Shown: piece after piece, positions 1 through 5,120 of the stretch
How the letters are laid out: the number at the start of each line of letters is the position of its first letter
Numbering within the stretch: the first letter of the stretch is position 1
NCBI GenBank assembly: GCA_023489135.1
Contig: JAMDCE010000440.1
Coordinates: forward strand, 1-5,132
From: Chloroflexota bacterium
GTDB taxonomy: Bacteria > Chloroflexota > Chloroflexia > JAMDCE01
DNA length: 5,132 bases
Direction of reading: 5' to 3'
Made by a program: the position numbers and the translations under genes
Notes under the pieces: generated by a model
What the model was told of the DNA's origin: nothing
What the model saw: only the letters and a program-made list of their open reading frames with translations
The model's database searches: none

Positions 1-293
1 CCGAGCTTGAATTCCAAAGATACTACTGAAAGCCCGTCCATTGAGTAAGAAGTCAAATTCTTCAGTCCATTGGCGCCGGCTACGGCGTCCTCAACGACCT
101 TGGTGACCCTGCTTTCCACCTCTTCGGGCCCTGCTCCTGGATAGGGAACCAGGACAGCCACGTAGGGAACGTCCACCTGCGGGAATTGCTCGGCGCCCAG
201 TTTTGTGTAGGCGACGCCTCCGATGAGCACGAAGAAGAGAAGCAACATCAATATAAAGAACGGTCGTTTAATCGAAACGTTCGTCAACCACAC
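1..293 (-). CDS. RND-family efflux permease (HAE1/AcrB-like), N-terminal part, cut by window edge
   Basis: Inner-membrane permease of a resistance-nodulation-division pump, which exports hydrophobic or toxic compounds using the proton gradient together with a periplasmic adaptor. Only about 97 residues are visible of a family that usually has 1000 to 1050. The protein starts VWLTNVSIKRPFF, the standard short cytoplasmic helix and 'KRP' lead of RND permeases. It is followed by transmembrane helix 1 (about residues 12-28), then LGAEQFPQVDVP and the porter-domain signature VPYPGAGPEEVE (residues 49-60) with VTKVVEDAV behind it. The chosen GTG start at 293 has AAAGGAGG six bases upstream and gives the usual family N-terminus. 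An in-frame ATG at 317 (adding MTIERRPA) is possible but lacks a comparable binding site and directly follows a TAG. It lies 95 nt downstream of the adaptor gene. Substrate cannot be told from this fragment. Confidence 0.92.
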   Translation of the reverse strand, partial: MWLTNVSIKRPFFILMLLLFFVLIGGVAYTKLGAEQFPQVDVPYVAVLVPYPGAGPEEVESRVTKVVEDAVAGANGLKNLTSYSMDGLSVVSLEFKL

Positions 294-299
294 GGCCGG

Positions 300-307
300 C
301 CTCCTTT
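300..307 (-). promoter_or_regulatory. Ribosome binding site of the RND permease
   Basis: The minus strand reads AAAGGAGG, a near-perfect Shine-Dalgarno sequence, with six bases before the GTG at 293. This site decides for the GTG start over the in-frame ATG at 317, which lies upstream of it. The rest of the 95-nt spacer between adaptor and permease (294..388) has only short hairpins (ATCG-AAA-CGAT at 339..349; AATCG/CGATT at 361..377) and no U-tract, so I see no terminator there. The two genes are probably co-transcribed. Confidence 0.7.
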
Positions 308-388
308 CTATGGTCATCTATGAGTTCTTGTTCCAGTAATCGAAACGATAGTGTCAGCCGAATCGACTATGCCGATTGGACGTAGCAC

Positions 389-1459
389 CTATCGCGCTTC
401 AACCGATACGGCATCTCCATCTTTCAGGGCTACGTTGCCAACAACGACTTTATCTCCGACTTGGAGGCCTGATCGGACTTCCACGTTTTTGCCATCGCTC
501 GCACCAAGTTCGACCCTGCGGCTGTGGACCTTGCCGTCGGCGACGACGAACACATTGTTCTCAGCGCCTCGCTTGACCACAGTCTGTTCTGGCACTATGA
601 GTACGCCCTGGCTCTCATCGAGGTTGATGTTTACCCTGGCGAACATTCCCGCCTTCAGCTTCCCCTCGTCGTCCTCAGCCGAGACCTTAACCGTGAAGGT
701 GCGGGAGCGAGGGTCGACTGCAGGAGCAACGCTGGAAATAGTTCCTGCGAAGGCATTGTTAGGATATGCGGCGACCGTAAATGAAACGGGCTGCCCAACA
801 GAAACCTGTCCACCCCTGGCCTCCTCGATTGACAGCGCTATTTCGAGGTCTTTTGAAATGATCGTGAGTATTGGAACCTGGGGAGATGCCAGCGCGCCGA
901 CTGAGAGATGCTTCTCCGCAACAACGCCATCTATCGGCGCGACCAGATTCGTTTCGGCCAGTTGTGACTTGACGAGGTCGACGTTTGCCTGCGCCTGGGC
1001 GACAGAGGCCCTGGCGATTTCGAAATCGTTCCTCGTGAAGGGATCCTTCGCCAGGTCAAGCTGGGCCTGCGTAGCGTCGACGGCTGCCTGGGCCTGGGCA
1101 AGTTGCTCGGGTGTAGCCCCTGCCTTCAGTTCCGCAAGGCGCGCCTCGGCCAGCTTAATCTGCTCGTAAGCTGCTCCCGATTGCGCTTCCTTCATTTCCT
1201 TGGTGAAGACCGCTCCGCGTGCGCCCATATACGCATCGGCCTGGGCCTGCACGGCGTACAACTGGTTTTTTGCAGCGCGCACCGCGGCCTCCGCCTGTTC
1301 GATCTGTTCAGGGGTAGGGCCTGCCTTGGCCTGGGCCAGCCTGGCCTCTGCTGCTCTCAAGTTGGCCTCTGCCTGGGCTACCGTTTCCGCACGTGCCCCA
1401 GCTTTCATCTGGGTCAGTTTCGCCCTCGCCACAGTGACCGCGGCTTCGGCCTGCTGCAA
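389..1459 (-). CDS. 3' fragment of the adaptor: hairpin, lipoyl second half, beta-barrel
   Basis: This is the open part of the adaptor after the internal TGA, in the same frame. Coding similarity actually resumes immediately after the stop (IQELSVDVGSRVKAGD, from 1546). The first usable initiation codon is TTG at 1459, which has GGAGG five bases upstream, though those bases also encode Leu-Glu-Ala of the original protein, so the site is probably fortuitous. A product from 1459 would have 356 residues with no signal peptide, so it would stay in the cytoplasm and could not work as an adaptor. It is listed because automated annotation would call it; I treat it as part of the broken gene. Confidence 0.5.
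   Translation of the reverse strand: MQQAEAAVTVARAKLTQMKAGARAETVAQAEANLRAAEARLAQAKAGPTPEQIEQAEAAVRAAKNQLYAVQAQADAYMGARGAVFTKEMKEAQSGAAYEQIKLAEARLAELKAGATPEQLAQAQAAVDATQAQLDLAKDPFTRNDFEIARASVAQAQANVDLVKSQLAETNLVAPIDGVVAEKHLSVGALASPQVPILTIISKDLEIALSIEEARGGQVSVGQPVSFTVAAYPNNAFAGTISSVAPAVDPRSRTFTVKVSAEDDEGKLKAGMFARVNINLDESQGVLIVPEQTVVKRGAENNVFVVADGKVHSRRVELGASDGKNVEVRSGLQVGDKVVVGNVALKDGDAVSVEAR
1043..1405 (-). repeat. Internal coiled-coil repeats in the adaptor hairpin
   Basis: Three related units of about 26-28 residues start with a KAG(A/P)-type turn followed by an Ala/Gln/Glu heptad helix: KAGARAETVAQAEANL (from 1405), KAGPTPEQIEQAEAAV (from 1327) and KAGATPEQLAQAQAAV (from 1126). Units 1 and 2 are adjacent; unit 3 follows an insert containing AYMGARGAVFTKEMKEAQSG. 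Such repeats set the length of the alpha-hairpin in HlyD-type adaptors and arise by internal duplication. The repeat is visible at protein level; the DNA copies have diverged. Confidence 0.6.
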
Positions 1460-1546
1460 CTGAGCCTCCAGGCTGGCACGGTCGAGGCGGCCGATGATAT
1501 CTCCTGCCTTGACTCTGGATCCGACGTCGACGCTGAGCTCCTGGAT

Positions 1547-1822
1547 TCACCCCATGCCTTTGGCGGAGAGGCTCACCTGCGCCTTGGGCTTGACATCGCC
1601 GCTGTAACTCAGCGCCGAAGCCATGCGACCTTGCTTCACCTCAACCACCTGCACGGAGGTCACTTGCTCAGAAGAAGTCACTTCGGCGCTCTGAGCCTTC
1701 TGAGGAGCACCCCCAGCGCACCCGCTTACCTGGAGTGACAGCAGTAGAAGCGCGCTCAGCGCACCAGCCAATCGCACGTTCCATATGCTCACTTTTGAGC
1801 CCTTACCAATAAGATTCTTCAT
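1547..1822 (-). CDS. 5' fragment of the adaptor: signal peptide, lipobox and start of the lipoyl domain
   Basis: As written this frame gives 91 residues: MKNLIGKG..., a hydrophobic stretch at about residues 18-30, lipobox V-S-G-C with lipidated Cys35, a low-complexity linker (GGAPQKAQSAEVTSSEQ) and the first adaptor strands (VQVVEVKQGRMASALSYSGD, then AQVSLSAKGMG). It stops at TGA. ATG at 1822 has an AAGGAGG eleven bases upstream. Alone it would be a short lipoprotein with no hairpin or barrel and no expected adaptor function. It overlaps the end of the small upstream frame (1803..2012) by 20 nt in another frame. Confidence 0.6.
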   Translation of the reverse strand: MKNLIGKGSKVSIWNVRLAGALSALLLLSLQVSGCAGGAPQKAQSAEVTSSEQVTSVQVVEVKQGRMASALSYSGDVKPKAQVSLSAKGMG

Positions 1823-2012
1823 CTCGAACGTAACCTCCTTGCGGGTTAACGAGTTTCCACCATAGCCTGTGCAAAACAGGATTCATTCCGTTGCGTCTGC
1901 TTCCAGTCCAGAGTTGTCGACGCAACTTCCGAATCAAGCGCTCCTGCTCAGCTTTGCGGATCAACTTGCGCCGACGGTAGCAGATAGCCATCACCCACAA
2001 CCAGTAGTCCAT
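1803..2012 (-). CDS. Possible small basic Trp-rich protein, 69 residues, function unknown
   Basis: I do not recognise this protein. The frame fills almost the whole gap between the receiver gene (stop at 2018, five bases away) and the adaptor, overlapping the adaptor start by 20 nt. It has a short hydrophobic N-terminus (MDYWLWVMAICY), then a strongly basic amphipathic stretch (RRRKLIRKAEQERLIRKLRR, residues 13-32), and a less structured C-terminus ending DEESYW. Sixteen of 69 residues are Arg/Lys and six are Trp. The first half has G/C in most third codon positions, as real genes here do; the second half less so. No good ribosome binding site precedes the ATG, so it would depend on coupling to the receiver gene. 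It could be a membrane-associated small protein, a leader frame controlling the adaptor, or just an open stretch of intergenic DNA. Confidence 0.38.
   Translation of the reverse strand: MDYWLWVMAICYRRRKLIRKAEQERLIRKLRRQLWTGSRRNGMNPVLHRLWWKLVNPQGGYVRDEESYW
1834..1840 (-). promoter_or_regulatory. Ribosome binding site of the adaptor gene
   Basis: The minus strand reads AAGGAGG, eleven bases before the ATG at 1822. The spacing is a little long but the match is strong, and no other in-frame start lies closer. The site falls inside the 3' end of the small 69-codon frame (its Gln-Gly-Gly codons), so translation of that frame, if real, would pass over and could modulate it. Confidence 0.6.
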
Positions 2013-2017
2013 CGTCT

Positions 2018-2377
2018 TTAACCGTGTTCGGCGATTGAATGCAACGTCGCTAGCAGGCGCTCTGGCGGGTCTCCCTTGCTGACGAAGGCGTCGGCTCCAG
2101 CGGCCAGCGCTGCTCGCCGCGCCTCAGGCAGCCCACTCAGCGCAATCACGACCAGGGCGGGGCAATGGGAGCGCAACACGGCAAATACTTCAGCGACCTT
2201 GAGGTCGGGCAGTTCCCAATCGAGCAGCAGTACGTCAGGACACGTTTCCCCAACCTCGGTGAATATTCCATCTGCCTCAGACACCTCGCCCACTACAGTG
2301 AACTCCGGCTCCTGTTCCAGCAGCAGGCGTAACGCCGAGAGGACTTCCCATTGGTCGTCGGCAAGTAAGACGCGCAT
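2018..2377 (-). CDS. Stand-alone response-regulator receiver domain (no output domain)
   Basis: A 119-residue protein that consists of one CheY-like receiver domain. The acidic pocket is Asp7-Asp8 (LLADDQ), the predicted phosphoacceptor is Asp53 in VLLLDWELPD, the switch Ser/Thr position is Ser81 (ALSG) and the conserved lysine is Lys101 (FVSKGD). All residues needed for phosphorylation are present. It ends at a normal TAA just after the last helix, so it appears complete and not a truncated DNA-binding regulator; the sequence after it does not resemble a helix-turn-helix. It starts at ATG 2377 behind a weak GGGG motif eight bases upstream. It follows the NarL-type regulator by 165 nt. It may act as a phosphate sink, relay or protein-protein switch for the neighbouring kinase; this role is inferred from context. 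Confidence 0.92.
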   Translation of the reverse strand: MRVLLADDQWEVLSALRLLLEQEPEFTVVGEVSEADGIFTEVGETCPDVLLLDWELPDLKVAEVFAVLRSHCPALVVIALSGLPEARRAALAAGADAFVSKGDPPERLLATLHSIAEHG

Positions 2378-2489
2378 TCATATTACCCCATCGTCAGGTT
2401 GCTAGGGCGGTTCTCTGTGCGGTCTGACTAAGAGCTCGCTTTAGCCCGGCCGCATCTTCCCCGCTGAGTCAAATCTATCAAAGGCTATC

Positions 2490-2504
2490 GTCGATCGTAT
2501 CGAC
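2490..2504. repeat. Perfect inverted repeat GTCGAT-CGT-ATCGAC in the regulator/receiver gap
   Basis: Six-base arms with a three-base centre form a symmetric 15-base site, overlapping by two bases the -10 box of the candidate promoter and covering its expected start site. Symmetric sites in such a position are typical for operators bound by dimeric regulators. That this one binds the adjacent NarL-type regulator is only a guess; a site of this size can occur by chance in 5 kb. Confidence 0.4.
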
Positions 2505-2531
2505 TATGTGGGGAGATTAATGGTTAGACAA
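2503..2531 (-). promoter_or_regulatory. Candidate sigma-70-type promoter before the receiver and pump genes
   Basis: Within the 165-nt non-coding gap 2378..2542 the minus strand reads TTGTCT (2531..2526), a 17-nt spacer, and CATAGT (2508..2503), four of six matches to each consensus box with ideal spacing. Transcription would begin near 2496, giving a leader of about 120 nt before the receiver ATG. The rest of the gap holds an inverted repeat (2490..2504) and two GATAG direct repeats ten bases apart (2475..2489), but no clear terminator. The match is only moderate. Confidence 0.28.
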
Positions 2532-2542
2532 GTGGAGAGTCT

Positions 2543-3193
2543 TTACCCTGGCCAGGTGACCAGGTGGTTTTGTAGAGCCAGCGCCACAGCCTCGGTGCGG
2601 CTGCCGACGCCCAGTTTGGAGAGGATGCTGCTGACGTGGAACTTTACCGTGGAGCGACTGACCACTAGCCGCTCGGCAATGTCGGGGTTGTTGAGCCCCT
2701 CCACCATCAGCGCCAGCACTTCGCGCTCGCGATCCGTCAGATCGAAGCCTGGTGATGGGCTCCTGGTGACAGTATTGATCAGTGCACTGGCTGCCTCAGG
2801 AGCTAGCGTGGGGCGGCCAGCTTTAGCGGCACGGATGGCGCTGGCCAGCTCATTGGAGGAGACGTTCTTCAGCAGGTAACCGATAGCCCCGGCCTGGAGT
2901 GCCCCTTGTACAAGCCCTTCCTCCTTGAAGCTGGTGAGGGCGATGACCTGCACGTTGGGATGGGCCTGGCGGATGGCGCGCGTAGCCGCGGCGCCGTCCA
3001 TCTCGGGCATTACGAGGTCCATCAGCACGACGTCGGGCTGCGCTTGAGCGCACAGCCGCAGCGCTTCAGCACCGCTGGCCGCCTCGCCGGCCAGTTCCAA
3101 GTCGTCGAAGGCCAGCAAGAATGCCGCCAGCCCGCTGCGCACTACGGCGTGGTCGTCGACGATCAGCACTCGAATGGGGTTGAGTTCGGGCAT
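2543..3193 (-). CDS. NarL/LuxR-family two-component response regulator
   Basis: A 216-residue transcription factor with the standard two-domain layout. Residues 7-122 are the receiver: acidic pocket Asp13-Asp14 (LIVDDH), phosphoacceptor Asp59 (VVLMDLVMPEMDG), switch Thr87 (ALTS) and Lys109 (YLLKN). A linker rich in Ala/Pro/Ser follows, then a GerE-type helix-turn-helix at about 150-213, with the signatures LTDREREVLALM, DIAERLVVSRSTVKFHVSSI and LGVGSRTEAV. All key residues are present and length is typical. ATG at 3193 has AGGAGG eight bases upstream. It lies 12 nt after the histidine kinase, whose HisKA_3 core is the class that partners NarL-type regulators, so the two form a cognate pair. 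It likely controls its own operon and/or the downstream efflux genes, though no target is proved by the sequence. Confidence 0.97.
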   Translation of the reverse strand: MPELNPIRVLIVDDHAVVRSGLAAFLLAFDDLELAGEAASGAEALRLCAQAQPDVVLMDLVMPEMDGAAATRAIRQAHPNVQVIALTSFKEEGLVQGALQAGAIGYLLKNVSSNELASAIRAAKAGRPTLAPEAASALINTVTRSPSPGFDLTDREREVLALMVEGLNNPDIAERLVVSRSTVKFHVSSILSKLGVGSRTEAVALALQNHLVTWPG

Positions 3194-3201
3194 TTGCTCT
3201 T

Positions 3202-3207
3202 CCTCCT
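3202..3207 (-). promoter_or_regulatory. Ribosome binding site of the NarL-type regulator, overlapping the kinase stop codon
   Basis: AGGAGG eight bases before ATG 3193. The TAG stop of the kinase gene (3208..3206) runs into it as TAGGAGG, so ribosomes finishing the kinase sit directly on the regulator's binding site. This arrangement implies translational coupling and a fixed kinase to regulator ratio. Confidence 0.8.
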
Positions 3208-5104
3208 ATGGTTCCTGCCAGACGACCAACACTTGCGTACCGTGGCCTGGCCGGCTCGTCAAGCTCAGGGTTGCGCCGATAGCCTCGGCGCGCTCGTTCA
3301 TGATATCTAGGCCCAGATGCCCTGGCGCGACACCGCTCAAGTCGACGCCTTTACCGTCATCGCGCACGCAAAGTTCGACTCGGCCAGGCTGGCAGCGCAG
3401 GCTCACCGATGCCCTGTTTGCAGCAGCGTGTTTCGCCACGTTGTTCAACGCCTCCTGGGCGATGCGGTAGAGAGCGACCTGCACCTCGGGGGCGGCCTGG
3501 CACTCCCCCTCGATCTCGACAGAAACAGGAACGCGGGCCCGCCCGGTGATCGCCTCTGCCAACTGGCGCAGAAGCTCGGCCAGCGCCACCTCGGTCAAAG
3601 CCGCCGGCCGCAACTCCAGCAAGAGCGTGCGCATCTCCGCCAGCGCGCCTCGTGTCAACTGGCGCAGTTCTTCCAGGCGGCGTCGCGCCTCGTCAGGGGA
3701 GCGCTCCCACAAGCGGGGCAGCACCTCGGCGATGAGGCTGGCTGAAAACAGAGTCTGGGTGACCGCGTCGTGCAAATCCCGGGCCAATCGGCTGCGCTCG
3801 GCGGCAGCGGCGCTTTCCTCTGCCTGGCCGCGGAGCCGAGCGTTTTCGATAGCCAGGGCTGCCTGATCGGCAAACGCAGCAGCCAACTCGATCTCCTCGG
3901 CGGAGAACTCCCGTGGCTCCTTGTAATAGAGCGTGATGCCGCCGTACACTTTGTCTTTGACGATGAGAGGCACGGCCAACATAGCGCGGTTGCGAATACC
4001 CGAACTTACCATATACGGACGACACGCAGGGTCCTGCGTAAGACTGTCTTCGTTGGACAATGCGGCGATCACGTCAGGGACGGTCACTGGCTGGCGTGTG
4101 AGCACCGCCCGCCCGATCACTCCCTCTCCGACACGTACTGTCACCTCGGGTGTGAATTCTGCCCCAAGACCGCGAGCGGACTGAATACGGAGCACTTGTT
4201 GATCGTCTTGCAGGCGGCAGATGAGGCCTGCGTCGCTTCCAAGCAGCCATCGGGCCTGATCCACAATGTAATCCAGGATCTCGGACAGCGGGCGGCTCGA
4301 GTTTAGGACTGCCAGGATGCCCCGAAGGCTTTCCGCCACTCGACGTCGTTGTTCGTCTTCTCGATGCCGTTCTTGCTCTTCGCGGTACAGACGTGCGTTC
4401 TCGATGGCTATGGCCGCGGAGTTGGCAATGCCGCGTGCCAGATCGATCTGCTTCTCCGTGAAACGATAGTGGTCGTCGAAGGTGACGACCATCGCCACAG
4501 CCACTACTCGACCTTTTGCCACGAAGGGCACGGCTAGAATCGACTTGAGGCCCAGCATGCGCGCTGTTTCCTTGTTCGTGCGCGGATCGGTCTGCGCATC
4601 GTAGCAGACCAGTGGTTCCTTGCACTCCAACACCTGGCGTACGAAGCCATCGTCCCTCGGGTCTAGCGGACGGGTTCGGTAGGCTTCAGAGAAGTCAGGA
4701 TCGAGTGTACGGCTATCTCCTGTTCCTGGCGCAGGAAAGAGAAGGCCCTTTTCCTGGTCCACCAGGTAGATGCCGCAAGTGTGAACGCCAATGGACTTGG
4801 CCATTCCCTTGGCCACCAGTTGCAGCACTTCGCCAGGTTCCAGGGAACTGCTGGCCGCCTGGACCAGTTCCAACAGCGATGAGAGGTCGTCTCGCGCTTT
4901 CCGCAGTTCGTCCTCGGCTCGCTTGCGTTCAGCTATTTCCTGCTGAAGTCGTTCGTTAACGGCTTTCAATTCCGCCGTCCGATCTTCCACCAGTTTTTCA
5001 AGGCGGTCCTGGTGTTTCGTTAGTTCCTGCTCACTATCGCGCAGCACGTCTTCCACCTGTTTGCGCTCGGCGACGTTCGTGGTAACGTCGACGCTGCCCA
5101 CCAT
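3206..5104 (-). CDS. Soluble sensor histidine kinase: coiled coil, two GAF domains, HisKA_3 and HATPase (5' end uncertain)
   Basis: Cytoplasmic sensor kinase of the NarX/DesK class; no membrane segment is visible. From ATG 5104 it has 632 residues. Residues 1-20 (SVDVTTNVAERKQ) resemble the end of a PAS/PAC domain. About 20-75 is a charged coiled coil. About 77-240 is GAF1 and 262-425 GAF2, each ending in the typical AIAIENARL or AALAIENARL helix. The dimerisation/phosphoacceptor domain holds ARDLHDAVTQ with His445 and the DxxxQ motif associated with phosphatase activity in this class. The ATPase domain shows the N-box QEALNNVAKHA (550-560), DDGKGVD (582-588), GHLGLDIMNERA and GHGT (620-623). 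The catalytic core is complete. The frame stays open from 5104 to the right edge (5132), so the protein may be longer with an upstream PAS domain. Ligands of the GAF domains cannot be deduced. It ends in TAG and is coupled to the regulator gene. Confidence 0.95.
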   Translation of the reverse strand: MVGSVDVTTNVAERKQVEDVLRDSEQELTKHQDRLEKLVEDRTAELKAVNERLQQEIAERKRAEDELRKARDDLSSLLELVQAASSSLEPGEVLQLVAKGMAKSIGVHTCGIYLVDQEKGLLFPAPGTGDSRTLDPDFSEAYRTRPLDPRDDGFVRQVLECKEPLVCYDAQTDPRTNKETARMLGLKSILAVPFVAKGRVVAVAMVVTFDDHYRFTEKQIDLARGIANSAAIAIENARLYREEQERHREDEQRRRVAESLRGILAVLNSSRPLSEILDYIVDQARWLLGSDAGLICRLQDDQQVLRIQSARGLGAEFTPEVTVRVGEGVIGRAVLTRQPVTVPDVIAALSNEDSLTQDPACRPYMVSSGIRNRAMLAVPLIVKDKVYGGITLYYKEPREFSAEEIELAAAFADQAALAIENARLRGQAEESAAAAERSRLARDLHDAVTQTLFSASLIAEVLPRLWERSPDEARRRLEELRQLTRGALAEMRTLLLELRPAALTEVALAELLRQLAEAITGRARVPVSVEIEGECQAAPEVQVALYRIAQEALNNVAKHAAANRASVSLRCQPGRVELCVRDDGKGVDLSGVAPGHLGLDIMNERAEAIGATLSLTSRPGHGTQVLVVWQEP

Positions 5105-5114
5105 GAATTCTAGG

Positions 5115-5120
5115 ATTATA
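5115..5120 (-). promoter_or_regulatory. Possible -10 box (TATAAT) just before the kinase ATG
   Basis: A perfect TATAAT on the minus strand, ten bases before ATG 5104, in a locally AT-rich patch at the window edge. Used as a promoter it would give an almost leaderless kinase mRNA. The -35 region would lie outside the window and the frame is still open across it, so it may equally be chance within a longer coding region. Confidence 0.2.

Larger units (their letters stand above)
389..1822 (-). pseudogene. Lipoprotein membrane-fusion (adaptor) protein of an RND efflux system, interrupted by an in-frame TGA at codon 92
   Basis: Periplasmic/extracytoplasmic adaptor (HlyD/AcrA-type membrane-fusion protein) that would pair with the permease next door. 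Read through the TGA it is 477 codons. Residues 1-34 are a lipoprotein signal peptide with hydrophobic core and lipobox VSGC, lipidated at Cys35. Residues about 78-110 are the first half of the lipoyl domain (SLSAKGMG, stop, IQELSVDVGSRVKAGD, IIGRLD). About 113-287 is a long alpha-hairpin rich in Ala, Gln and Glu. About 288-321 is the second lipoyl half (LVAPIDGVVAEKHLSVGA). A beta-barrel (about 322-405) and membrane-proximal domain follow, ending VSVEAR and TAG. The family normally has Arg or a similar residue at the stop position ('G-R-I'), so CGA to TGA is the simplest origin. Frame is unchanged on both sides, so no indel is involved. All domains beyond the stop look intact, suggesting a very recent lesion or a read error. 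Confidence 0.88.

Noticed and set aside
351..1169. Long plus-strand open frame (272 codons) antisense to the adaptor
   Set aside because: Its composition is extreme (Ser/Thr/Ala-rich, no domain), it has no ribosome binding site, and it mirrors codon bias of the clear adaptor gene on the other strand.
1547..1549. Selenocysteine or window-wide TGA recoding as the explanation of the adaptor stop
   Set aside because: No catalytic role for selenocysteine exists at this structural position, I see no convincing adjacent stem-loop, and the other genes have no in-frame TGA while using TGG for all Trp.
1103..1738. Plus-strand open frame (211 codons) across the adaptor stop codon
   Set aside because: Cys/Leu/Arg-rich shadow with no recognisable motif; the minus-strand adaptor homology explains this region fully.
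362..2508. Ten-base match ATCGACTATG shared by 362..371 and 2499..2508, considered as a shared regulatory site
   Set aside because: Matches of this length are expected by chance several times in 5 kb, and the surroundings do not match.
2378..2542. Intrinsic terminator after the NarL-type regulator
   Set aside because: No GC-rich stem followed by a T-run is present on the minus strand; only short imperfect stems can be drawn.
3770..4625. Several open frames on both strands inside the kinase gene
   Set aside because: They overlap the GAF and kinase coding sequence in other frames, have no domain features or start signals, and are expected in GC-rich DNA.
9..5110. GAATTC sites near both ends (9..14 and 5105..5110), considered as cloning junctions
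   Set aside because: A third site lies inside the kinase gene (around 4154), the reading frames run through the terminal sites naturally, and no vector sequence is seen.
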